Below, in pieces: positions 55,866 through 63,740 of a stretch of 64,000 nt of DNA. The DNA lies in assembly GCF_006148925.1 (NCBI RefSeq), contig NZ_VAWB01000003.1, positions 310,001 to 374,000 on the forward strand. Reading direction: 5' to 3'. The stretch is from Hyunsoonleella aestuarii. Its GTDB lineage: Bacteria; Bacteroidota; Bacteroidia; Flavobacteriales; Flavobacteriaceae. How positions within the stretch are numbered: position 1 is the stretch's first letter; each line of letters starts with the position of its first letter. Position numbers and translations under genes: made by a program. The notes below the pieces were generated by a model. It was not told the origin of the DNA. It ran no database searches and saw only the letters and a program-made list of their open reading frames with translations.

Positions 55866-56873
55866 ATGAAAGTAAATGGATATGCCGCCACTGAGCAAAA
55901 AGCAAAACTAATGCCTTACTCGTATGACTTAGGAGAAATTGGTTCTGAAGAAGTTGATATTAAAGTTTCCTATTGTGGCATATGCCATTCTGATTTAAGC
56001 ATGATAAATAATGATTGGGGAATGACTCAATATCCTATTGTACCTGGTCATGAAATAATTGGTGAAGTAATAGCTATCGGTAATACTGTTAAAAATCTAA
56101 GTGTTGGCGACAAAGTGGGATTGGGTTGGATGTCAGCATCATGCATGAGTTGTGACCAGTGTATGGATGGTGAACACCACCTTTGCTCAAAGAGTGAGGC
56201 CACTATTGTAGGCAGAAATGGTGGATTTGCGGACAAGGTTCGCGGACATTGGTCGTGGGCCATTCCGCTTCCAGAAGGTATTGATATGAGTAAAGCAGGA
56301 CCTTTGTTATGTGGAGGAATTACTGTTTTTAATCCTATAATATTGGCTGGTGTTAAACCAACTGATACAGTTGGAGTCATTGGAATTGGAGGATTAGGAC
56401 ATATGGCCGTTAAATTTTTAAAACACTGGGGTTGTAAAGTAATTGCTTTTAGCTCAAATCCATCGAAAAAGAGGTCCATTTTAAATATGGGTGCAAGTCA
56501 GGTGATAGATTCAACATCTATTGAAGAATTAGAAAGTATAAATGGAAAACTAAATTTTATATTAAATACCACTAATGTTTCTTTAGATTGGAATTCTTAT
56601 TTGACCGCATTAGCGCCTAAAGGAAAATTTCACACCGTAGGAGCTGTATTGGAACCGATGGAAATTCCTGCATTCAGTTTGATTATGGGAGAAAAATCTG
56701 TTGGAGGAAGTCCGATAGGTAGTCCTGCACTAACTAAAACAATGCTTGACTTTTGTGTAAGACACAATATTTATCCAGATGTTGAGGAATTTCCAATGGA
56801 AAAGGTAAATGAAGCAATTGAACACCTAGAAAATGGTAAAGCTCGATTTAGGATAGTATTGAAAAATAAATAA
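55866..56873 (+). CDS. Zinc-dependent NAD(P)-alcohol dehydrogenase (cinnamyl/AdhA-like)
   Basis: A 335-residue medium-chain dehydrogenase. The catalytic zinc ligands are in YCGICHSD (Cys, residue ~40) and PGHE (~62). The structural zinc cysteines are in CMSCDQCMDGEHHLC (about 95-109) and the Rossmann GIGGLGHM near 175. It belongs to the CAD/YahK-like group that prefers NADPH and reduces aldehydes. It is flanked by repeat copies on both sides. Confidence 0.92.
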   Translation: MKVNGYAATEQKAKLMPYSYDLGEIGSEEVDIKVSYCGICHSDLSMINNDWGMTQYPIVPGHEIIGEVIAIGNTVKNLSVGDKVGLGWMSASCMSCDQCMDGEHHLCSKSEATIVGRNGGFADKVRGHWSWAIPLPEGIDMSKAGPLLCGGITVFNPIILAGVKPTDTVGVIGIGGLGHMAVKFLKHWGCKVIAFSSNPSKKRSILNMGASQVIDSTSIEELESINGKLNFILNTTNVSLDWNSYLTALAPKGKFHTVGAVLEPMEIPAFSLIMGEKSVGGSPIGSPALTKTMLDFCVRHNIYPDVEEFPMEKVNEAIEHLENGKARFRIVLKNK

Positions 56874-56876
56874 CTA

Positions 56877-57015
56877 CTCACATCAATGGCTATATGTAAT
56901 TACTTGTTCTCCTCCGCCTTGGAAATTCCTGCTGATTTTTTATTAGTTTGTATTTCCTAGGTTTAGTAATTAAACCCGCTACCAAATTATACACAATCGC
57001 ATTAGCATTAATTAC
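56877..57015 (+). repeat. Array repeat copy 5, diverged
   Basis: ATGGCTATATGTAATTACTTG, a GGAAATTCC core and a TTAGTTTGTATTTCC segment. The right end, ATTATACACAATCGCATTAGC, resembles the terminal block of other copies. It is more degraded than copies 1, 4 and 6. Confidence 0.5.
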
Positions 57016-57074
57016 GAAAGACTGTAACATTCTTTTCTTGTTATAGTCTTATATAAAATTTAATCAATTAAAAA

Positions 57075-57827
57075 ATGAAAAAATCACTTTTAGCATTACT
57101 GATATTACTAATTTTTTTTTCCTGTAAAAATGAGATAACGGAAAAAGGTAGAATATTAATCATAGTATCAAATACAAAAGATATGGGCGACCCTGAAAAA
57201 CACGTTGCGGGAAATAACCTCTGGGAAGTAGCTCCTCCATATCATATTTTTGTTTCTCATGGATATAAAGTTGATTTTGTTTCACCAACTGGCGGGAAAG
57301 TCCCTTTCACAATGGATCCGATTGGAATTAGCAGTTATACTATAAAGTATGAAAATTTTAACGGTAATGTTGAAAACTCACTTACGCCAAACTTAGTAAA
57401 TTATAAAAACTATAATGCCGTTTTTATTGGTGGAGGATATGGACCATTATTTGATATAGCCAATAACGAAAATTTATTATCAATAATAGCCAAAATTTAT
57501 GAAAATGGTGGAATAGTAGGAGGGTGTGGACATGGACCTGGTGCTTTTGCAAATGTCAAACTTAATAATGGTGATTACATGGTTAAAGGGAAGAAAGTGA
57601 CTGGTTTTCCAAATTCAACTGAGATTACTAAAAACTGGGCTAAAGAAGGAACTTTATTGCCTGTAATGGTGGAAAATCAATTGAGAGCAAATGGCGGAAT
57701 ATTTCAATCCAAAAGTGATTTGAATGATAAAAACGATATAGTAATAGACAAGAGAATCGTGTCTACCATGTTTCTACCATCTTCAGCAATAGTTGCAAAA
57801 GAAATAATTAAACAAATAGAAAGCTAA
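57075..57827 (+). CDS. DJ-1/PfpI-family lipoprotein
   Basis: A 250-residue protein with a lipoprotein signal (LLIFFSC, Cys at residue 17), so probably envelope anchored. The nucleophile elbow GIVGGCGHGPGAF (Cys near residue 155) with adjacent His is intact, and FIGGGYGPLFD precedes it. Members act as glyoxalases, chaperones or hydrolases. The exact role is unknown. Export to the envelope is unusual for the family. Confidence 0.88.
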   Translation: MKKSLLALLILLIFFSCKNEITEKGRILIIVSNTKDMGDPEKHVAGNNLWEVAPPYHIFVSHGYKVDFVSPTGGKVPFTMDPIGISSYTIKYENFNGNVENSLTPNLVNYKNYNAVFIGGGYGPLFDIANNENLLSIIAKIYENGGIVGGCGHGPGAFANVKLNNGDYMVKGKKVTGFPNSTEITKNWAKEGTLLPVMVENQLRANGGIFQSKSDLNDKNDIVIDKRIVSTMFLPSSAIVAKEIIKQIES

Positions 57828-57830
57828 TGC

Positions 57831-57960
57831 CCACAACGGTTATAATTAATTGCTGAACGCGGGTAATATGTATCTCGGAAATCCTAGCAAATTTCCTTAC
57901 TACTGTCCTTTTTTCTATCTTAGTCACCTACACAACTAACCATACACAAACCGTTATGGT
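57831..57960 (+). repeat. Array repeat copy 6
   Basis: The best-defined copy. The outer inverted repeat is AACGGTT (57835-57841) / AACCGTT (57949-57955), with TATAATTAATTGCT next to the left end. A central stem GGAAAT/ATTTCC spans 57877-57896, and ACACAACTAACCATACACA lies next to the right end. It fills the gap between two genes. Confidence 0.78.
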
Positions 57961-57972
57961 ACATTTAATAAA

Positions 57973-58551
57973 ATGAAACAATTCACAAAATTCATTGAAA
58001 GGACCATATCTGGAAAAATGGTTTTAGGACTTTTTATCTTGACAAATATTTTTTATGTCCTTATGCTGACCGTTACGATTCCCCGAACAATGAGTCACTC
58101 GAATGGATTAAAACTGCTGGATATGATGCCAACAGGATATGACATGAATTATGTAAGAGAATTATTCGATTCACTCGGGGAAATTGGACGAGGGACTTAC
58201 CTAACGAAACAAATACCCTTGGATATGGTTTATCCACTTCTTTTCGGTCTTTCTTACTGTTTGCTTTTAGCATATTTTCTCAAGAAACTGAAAAAATTTA
58301 GATCACCATACTCTTATCTATGCCTATTACCTTTAATTGCTGGAATCGCAGATTATTTGGAAAATTTCGGCATAATTATAATGTTGAAAAGTTATCCCAA
58401 ATTGACTCAAGAAATGGTTAATGTAACTCGTTTTTTTTCATTAACAAAGAGTAGCTCGACTATCATATTTTTTGTAACCCTGATAGTTATTTTGATATTA
58501 GTCGGAATTAAAGTCATTAACAGAAAAAAAACGCACTTCAACAATGTATAA
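57973..58551 (+). CDS. Four-helix membrane protein, unknown function
   Basis: A 192-residue protein with hydrophobic segments at about 16-37, 79-97, 113-133 and 160-182 and a basic C-terminus. The region GLKLLDMMPTGYDMNYVRELFDSLGEIGR between helices 1 and 2 is probably extracytoplasmic and well conserved in character. No motif gives a function. The last codons (AAC AAT GTA TAA) are part of the adjoining repeat copy. Confidence 0.75.
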   Translation: MKQFTKFIERTISGKMVLGLFILTNIFYVLMLTVTIPRTMSHSNGLKLLDMMPTGYDMNYVRELFDSLGEIGRGTYLTKQIPLDMVYPLLFGLSYCLLLAYFLKKLKKFRSPYSYLCLLPLIAGIADYLENFGIIIMLKSYPKLTQEMVNVTRFFSLTKSSSTIIFFVTLIVILILVGIKVINRKKTHFNNV

Positions 58552-58610
58552 TGGTAATTTTGGCAGATTCGACTACGTCCGAATCAACTAGGAATTGCTA
58601 AATTCTCTGC
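58538..58610 (+). repeat. Array repeat copy 7, partial
   Basis: CAACAATGTATAATGGTAATTTTGGCAG overlaps the end of the preceding gene. Hairpins GATTCG/CGAATC (58566-58585) and GAATT-GCTA-AATTC (58592-58605) follow. The right half is not recognisable. Confidence 0.55.
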
Positions 58611-58759
58611 TAAACAGAAGATTAACACCAATAGCCTCTATCTGGTGATTATACTAGACTGTTGGCTACAATTTGAGAAACAGTATTAGATAAAACAAAT
58701 AGTATAATTCCTAAAAGCATTTCAATTTTAGAAACAAATCCGGAATAAAATATTGATTA

Positions 58760-58803
58760 CTGACAAATGTCATTTCATATTGTTACTCTAAGACTTAGCT
58801 TAT
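58760..58803 (+). promoter_or_regulatory. Possible Fnr-like operator upstream of the TPR gene
   Basis: TGAC-AAAT-GTCA (58761-58772) matches the inner 12 bases of the palindrome at pflB and ccoS. At the position where the other four sites have TAnnTTTG there is TAGCTTAT (58796-58803), a partial match. The site may be active but with a weaker promoter. Confidence 0.5.
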
Positions 58804-58844
58804 ATCATTAAATCTAAGCTAGTTTATTAACTAACCTAAAAATC

Positions 58845-59894
58845 ATGAAAACAATTGTGAAGTACTTCGTGTTTGTTTTAGCAATGCAACCTATGTTTTT
58901 ATTGTACTGCCAAAACAATACTAATGAAATAATCAAAGCCTATGAGCTAAGAATGGACGGCCATACCGAGGAGGCAATAAATGTTTTGTCCAAAATTATA
59001 AGATCCGATTCAACAAATGCTTTAGCTTATTTCGAGTTAGCCAGATCATTGGAAAATGATAAGAAAATAGACCATATCATTAAAGCATTAGACTATGATT
59101 CGAAGAATCTAAAGTACAGATTCTATCTAGCCAATTTACACATGCTAGAGGCCTATAAAGCCATGAAAACTAACAATAAAGAATTGATAACTAAAAACCT
59201 AAATCTATGTACAGAAACATTAAAGAATATTTTAGCTATAAAGCCTGATTGCAGAGAATCTTTATTATTCCTAATAGATATTTATGGTTCATTACCAGAG
59301 GAAATAGGCGGAAATATGGATATAGCAAAAACATACCTTAAAACTCTAAAGAGTGTGGATTTGCTTTATGCCGCTCAAGGTGAACTCATCTTAAAATCCA
59401 AAGAACCAGATTTTGACATTGTTAAGCATTGGAAAACCTACATTGATACCAATGGCGAAAGCAACGAAGCTCTTGTAAAGTTGGGTAAAGCCTATTTAAT
59501 GACTAACAAAAAGGTTAAGGCTAAAGAATGCTTTAATAAGGTAATTAACAGAGATCCTCAGCAAGTTATCTTGTATCTTGATGTTGCTCGCGCACATTTA
59601 TATGGGGCCATGAGAGGCGGAGATAAGCAAGACAAGGAATTAAATAAATTTAAAGAAAACGTTCTTCTCTATTTAAATACCGCAGTCAAAAAACCCCAGT
59701 TAATAGAAGCCTGGTGTTATGGCTGGCTTGGCATGGTTGAAGGCAGATTGGGGAATAATAAACTAGGAGATGAATATATTGACAAAGCTGAAAAATTGAT
59801 TCCTAATTATCCAAGATTTACAGCAATACCAGCAATTGATCTAGCACCAAATGTGGTTGCTTATCAATACAAATCCTATTTTTCAGCATTTTAG
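58845..59894 (+). CDS. Secreted tetratricopeptide-repeat protein
   Basis: A 349-residue protein with a signal peptide (residues 1-~22). TPR-like helical pairs run through most of it (AYELRMDGHTEEAINVLSKIIRSDSTNALAYFELARSL is the clearest, in the first 75 residues; ALVKLGKAYLMTNKKVKAKECFNKVINRDPQ later, near 210). It is probably a periplasmic scaffold for protein contacts. The Fnr-like palindrome at 58760-58773 suggests low-oxygen control. The function is unknown. Confidence 0.82.
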   Translation: MKTIVKYFVFVLAMQPMFLLYCQNNTNEIIKAYELRMDGHTEEAINVLSKIIRSDSTNALAYFELARSLENDKKIDHIIKALDYDSKNLKYRFYLANLHMLEAYKAMKTNNKELITKNLNLCTETLKNILAIKPDCRESLLFLIDIYGSLPEEIGGNMDIAKTYLKTLKSVDLLYAAQGELILKSKEPDFDIVKHWKTYIDTNGESNEALVKLGKAYLMTNKKVKAKECFNKVINRDPQQVILYLDVARAHLYGAMRGGDKQDKELNKFKENVLLYLNTAVKKPQLIEAWCYGWLGMVEGRLGNNKLGDEYIDKAEKLIPNYPRFTAIPAIDLAPNVVAYQYKSYFSAF

Positions 59895-59933
59895 GATTTG
59901 TATTCTCTGGTATAAATTTTTTAAAGAAACAAA

Positions 59934-60782
59934 ATGGAAAAACTAAGGTTGTTCTTTTTATCATTGCTATTGATATTCTTCTCTGGATGCACAATACTTT
60001 TATTTGAGAATCCTATTCCAAATAAAGGTGAAATTGTTCAAGTATTACCTGAATTCCTTAATGGCCAATTTCTAAAAAAAGAAGAACAGATCTATTATGA
60101 TATTGAAAGATTAAATGACAAACACTGTATTATTTACGGTACCAATTGGATACATAAGGATTCCATTTATGCTCTTGTAGAAAGTTTAAAAAATGATTCT
60201 ACTTATGTAGAATTTAAAGAAAGTACGTTAATAATAAAGGATAAAGATACCACTCAAAAAATAATATTGAGGTTGGATAAAGACATCTATTATACTGCAA
60301 AAGAACCGGCATATGAAATAAACCTGGAGAAAGGATACTTCATTCATGACTTTGAGAAAAAACTTGAAAAGAGGATTGTATTAAAATCTTACAAAAACAA
60401 GTACTTTCTAAATATTATTGACCAAGAAAAAAAATGGTTTGCAGTATGGCTTAAAATGAAAAATGATAGTTTAACTATATGGAACAGTCAAATTGCGGAT
60501 ACTTCGTTCGTTGAAAATCTAGATTATTATAATGGACTAACAAGAATTAATAAAATCGAAGACAAGACTTATGCAGCGAACCCTTCGAACGAAGAACTTT
60601 TTAAGCTGTTAAAAGAACCTTCCTTATTCCATGAACAAATATGGGTAAGAGCTGGTGATAGCAACAAACAGAATTGGATAGGGAAAATAATTGGAATTAC
60701 CATTCTGCTCCTTTCTGCAGTATTAATTGCATTGAGAAAACGAAATAACAATATAAATTTAGATTATAAGAAGTTTTTCTAA
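59934..60782 (+). CDS. Hypothetical lipoprotein with C-terminal membrane helix
   Basis: A 282-residue protein with a lipoprotein-type N-terminus (LIFFSGC, Cys at residue 19), a charged exported domain and one C-terminal transmembrane helix (about 249-266) followed by a basic tail. It is not a recognised family. It follows the TPR gene by 39 bases and is probably cotranscribed with it. The tail KKFF overlaps the start of a damaged membrane gene in another frame. Confidence 0.7.
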   Translation: MEKLRLFFLSLLLIFFSGCTILLFENPIPNKGEIVQVLPEFLNGQFLKKEEQIYYDIERLNDKHCIIYGTNWIHKDSIYALVESLKNDSTYVEFKESTLIIKDKDTTQKIILRLDKDIYYTAKEPAYEINLEKGYFIHDFEKKLEKRIVLKSYKNKYFLNIIDQEKKWFAVWLKMKNDSLTIWNSQIADTSFVENLDYYNGLTRINKIEDKTYAANPSNEELFKLLKEPSLFHEQIWVRAGDSNKQNWIGKIIGITILLLSAVLIALRKRNNNINLDYKKFF

Positions 60783-61018
60783 GGACATTCATTATTGCAT
60801 TGTCTATTAGTGCACTTTTAGGAATAGTTGTTTTTTTTGTTGGAGACTTTGGAGAAACAGAAATGAAAGTACTTGGGACAACTTTGGCTATGGGAGGTTA
60901 CAGTAAAACAGGGCTATGTAGTTCTGCAATTCACAATCGCAATGAGTTCAGGTCATTCTCTATAATAGGAACAATCGTGATACCAACTTTAAATAAGATT
61001 ACGGATAAAAAGAAATAA
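60770..61018 (+). pseudogene. Small membrane protein gene lacking its start
   Basis: The frame reads RTFIIALSISALLGIVVFFVGDFGETEMKVL and TTLAMGGYSKTGLCSSAI, resembling a family of small four-helix membrane proteins common in flavobacteria. No ATG precedes the first helix, and the only formal start (TTG 60800) would cut into it. The second half is shorter than expected and lacks clear helices 3-4. It is probably a remnant after loss of its 5' end. Family recall is from memory. Confidence 0.45.
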
Positions 61019-61037
61019 ACTGTTTCCAACAACAATC

Positions 61038-61065
61038 ACCTTATTTTATTCAAACTAAATAAGGT
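61038..61065 (+). terminator. Hairpin after the damaged membrane gene
   Basis: A 9-bp stem ACCTTATTT (61038-61046) / AAATAAGGT (61057-61065) with a 10-base loop. There is no clear T-tract, so its terminator function is uncertain. Confidence 0.4.
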
Positions 61066-61197
61066 TCAGAATAATTAGGAATCTGTAGAGAAAAATTACT
61101 CCAATATTTACAAGTAAAATCTTTCTAAAGTCAACAGAATGTAAAAGTCTTAAACTAGTTCATTTTTTTTCATGCGTTCCTATCGGAATTTTGAAGC

Positions 61198-62286
61198 ATG
61201 AAAAAAATAGTAATCATAGCGTTAGTTTCCATTCTGTCTATTCAGTTTATAAAAGCTCAAAATAGTAATAATAATCACAAAAATTCGATTGATTTAGACC
61301 TAATAATCAAAACAAATGATGTTAATATTGGTGGAACTTTGACCATTCCAATTAATCTAGCCATACCTTCTTTGGTAATAATGACTTCGGGAAGCGGCCC
61401 ACAAGATAGAGATGAAACCTTAGAAGACTTTAAGATTTTTAAAATTTTAGCAGATCATCTGGCTTCAAAAGGCGTTGCATCTTTCCGTTATGATGATAGA
61501 GGAGTAAATAAAAGCACCGGGGATTTCGTAAATAGCACAATCGAAGATCATTCAAAAGACTTGGAAAGTATAATGCATTATTTTAAAGTTTCACAAAATT
61601 ATACTTTTAAAAGTTTCATAATGTTTGGGCATAGTCAAGGGGGTATACTTGCTGCGAAAGTTGCTGTAGGTAATGAATCTGTTGAAAAAGTAATTTTAAT
61701 GGGTGCTCCGGCAGTACCACTTGTAGAAGTGGTTCTTTATCAAGTCCGACAGGAATATAATCAAGCTAATATTTCAAAAGCATTGATCGAAGCTCATGTT
61801 TCAGCACACAACAAACTGATGAAATCAATTGAAGATGATAAGCATTTTGATGAAGCTTATCAATTATTCAAACTAACAACAGAATCCATATTGCATGAAT
61901 TGAATTTAGAAAGCAAGACGGATTCTAAAAAAATTAAGCGACAAGCCATTGCACAAACTGATGAATTTAAAATAATTTATGCATTACCTTCACTCACATC
62001 TTTTCTTTACTATGACCCTTCTGCAGACTATGAAAGATTAGAAGTTCCTGTTTTGGGCTTATTTGGGGGTATGGATTTTCAAGTAACCATTGACCAAAAT
62101 AAAGATCGTATGGAGAATGCACTACTTGAATCAGGAACAAAATATGATTTTTTGACTTTTGAAAATGCGAATCATTTTTTTCAAAAAGCAACATCAGGTA
62201 CGAGAGATAAAAACATAACACGTGAAAAAAAGTTTGTAGCTAATTTTTTGAATGAAATTTCCGATTGGATTTTAGCGTTTAAATAG
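61198..62286 (+). CDS. Secreted alpha/beta hydrolase
   Basis: A 362-residue protein with a signal peptide (residues 1-20, ending FIKAQ). The nucleophile elbow GHSQGG lies near residue 148. The oxyanion region SGSGPQDRDE is near 63, FRYDDRGVNKS near 97, a late Asp (LFGGMDFQV) near 290 and the catalytic His (NANHFFQ) near 322. This layout matches the exported S9-like/'alpha/beta hydrolase' esterases of Bacteroidota. The substrate is unknown. Confidence 0.9.
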   Translation: MKKIVIIALVSILSIQFIKAQNSNNNHKNSIDLDLIIKTNDVNIGGTLTIPINLAIPSLVIMTSGSGPQDRDETLEDFKIFKILADHLASKGVASFRYDDRGVNKSTGDFVNSTIEDHSKDLESIMHYFKVSQNYTFKSFIMFGHSQGGILAAKVAVGNESVEKVILMGAPAVPLVEVVLYQVRQEYNQANISKALIEAHVSAHNKLMKSIEDDKHFDEAYQLFKLTTESILHELNLESKTDSKKIKRQAIAQTDEFKIIYALPSLTSFLYYDPSADYERLEVPVLGLFGGMDFQVTIDQNKDRMENALLESGTKYDFLTFENANHFFQKATSGTRDKNITREKKFVANFLNEISDWILAFK

Positions 62287-62308
62287 TTCGAAATAAAAGT
62301 ACTCTATA

Positions 62309-62443
62309 CAACACCTGCTATAGTTCATTGCTTCTGACTTTCCTTTCGGAAAGTCCTCGCAAATTTGCTATCTTCGGTTAACGGCGCATAATGATCGCAA
62401 ATATTTACGTAACGAAAACATTGTCAAACTCGTTGTGTGGCAT
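62309..62443 (+). repeat. Array repeat copy 8
   Basis: ACAACACCTGCTATAGTTCATTGCTTC, a central perfect 8-bp hairpin GACTTTCC-TTTC-GGAAAGTC (62336-62355), CTCGCAAATTTGCTATCTTCGG-like block and right end CGTTGTGTGGCA. It has the same layout as copies 1 and 6. Confidence 0.7.
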
Positions 62444-62456
62444 ATAAAAAATCAGA

Positions 62457-62879
62457 ATGATAAACAATAAAGTTAAAGGATTAGGAGAAATAATATTACG
62501 AGTCAAAGATATGGAATTGATGAAAAAATTCTACAATCAAACTATTGGACTTGAATTAATAAATGAATCTGAAAATTATACTTTTTTCAAAATCGCAGTT
62601 GGTTATGGAGGGCATTTTCAGACTCTTGCGTTATTCGCTAAATCAAACCTAAATGCATTTAATGAAAAGTTTAAAGATATTAAAACAATTAACAGTACTT
62701 TACATCATTTTGCTCTTGAAATTGACAAGAAAGACTATGAGAATTTATTAAATTTCTTTAAAAATAATCATATCGAATATGTAACGGAAATTTTTGAGTG
62801 GATCAAATGGAAGTCTATCTTTATCAAAGACCCTGAATCAAATATTGTTGAATTTGTTTGTTATGATTCTGAAATTTAA
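62457..62879 (+). CDS. VOC-superfamily (glyoxalase/bleomycin-resistance) protein
   Basis: A 140-residue protein with two beta-alpha-beta-beta-beta units. The first holds GEIILRVKDMELMKKFYNQTIG, the second HHFALEIDKKDYENLLNFF and the closing SIFIKDPESNIVEFVCYD, where the Glu is the usual metal ligand. The fold call is good. The activity is not predictable. Confidence 0.88.
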   Translation: MINNKVKGLGEIILRVKDMELMKKFYNQTIGLELINESENYTFFKIAVGYGGHFQTLALFAKSNLNAFNEKFKDIKTINSTLHHFALEIDKKDYENLLNFFKNNHIEYVTEIFEWIKWKSIFIKDPESNIVEFVCYDSEI

Positions 62880-62895
62880 ACCCATCTAACTGAAA

Positions 62896-63555
62896 ATGAA
62901 AACAGGAATAATAACTGGATGTAGTAGAGGAATTGGACTTGCAACAGTTGATCTACTAACAGACAATGATAACATAAAAGTTATTGGAACTTCTACTTCT
63001 GGAAATTGTTCAATCTCAAAATCAAATTTTGATTGTTTTCAATTAAATCTTTCCGAAAGTGAATCTATAAATGAATTCGTTAATATCATTGGAAACATAA
63101 AGATTGATTTCCTTCTTAATAATGCTGGGGTTTTAATAGAAAACTGGAATGAATCTTTAATAAACCTCGACTATTTGAGACAGACGTTTAATGTGAATTT
63201 ATTCGGAACAATTGAGTTATCTGAAAAGTTGATTCCTAAATTTAATAAAAATGGGCAAATAGTCAATGTTACTTCTGATTGGGGTTCGTTCAGCGAAAAG
63301 AATTTTGATGAATTTCAACCACATTATAAAATGTCAAAATCTGCCTTAAATATGTACACAAAACTACTGGCAAAAAGACTTGAAAATCGAAATATAATTG
63401 TCTCGTCTTTTGACCCTGGATGGACTCAAACTGATATGGGAGGAAATGATGCTACAAGAAAACCAACAGAAGTTGCTAATGATATAAAAAAATTACTAAA
63501 TAGAGTTCCTGAAAGTGGAAACTTTTGGCATCAAGGAAAAATAAGAGAATGGTAA
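62896..63555 (+). CDS. Short-chain dehydrogenase/reductase
   Basis: A 219-residue NAD(P)-dependent oxidoreductase. The cofactor motif TGCSRGIG lies at residues 8-15, NNAG near 76, the catalytic Ser in NVTSDWGS near 126 and YKMSKSA (YxxxK) near 145. FDPGWTQTDMGG follows near 175. It lies 16 bases after the VOC gene and may be cotranscribed. The substrate is unknown. Confidence 0.92.
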   Translation: MKTGIITGCSRGIGLATVDLLTDNDNIKVIGTSTSGNCSISKSNFDCFQLNLSESESINEFVNIIGNIKIDFLLNNAGVLIENWNESLINLDYLRQTFNVNLFGTIELSEKLIPKFNKNGQIVNVTSDWGSFSEKNFDEFQPHYKMSKSALNMYTKLLAKRLENRNIIVSSFDPGWTQTDMGGNDATRKPTEVANDIKKLLNRVPESGNFWHQGKIREW

Positions 63556-63740
63556 AATAAGCTGGATAACATTATGTATTAGTAATAGTGGTTTAATAAC
63601 TAAAACTAAAGTATTTAAATATAAAAAAAGTTAGTGTTTAATTGAAAAGTTAGTGTGCAAAAATACGCTACTATTTTTATACCAGACCGCAGCCAATTAA
63701 AAGCATCAATAAAATGGGTTTTTAAGTACCAATTATAATT
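63556..63740. other. Intergenic spacer, no clear repeat copy
   Basis: AT-rich, with two near-identical AAAAGTTAGTGT segments (63627-63636 and 63643-63654). No good copy of the array repeat was found here and no reading frame is supported. Confidence 0.4.

Noticed and set aside
51399-62443. Standard integron with attC sites
   Set aside because: No integrase gene is visible and the repeat ends do not show the usual attC core site pattern. The cassette-like description is kept only as an analogy.
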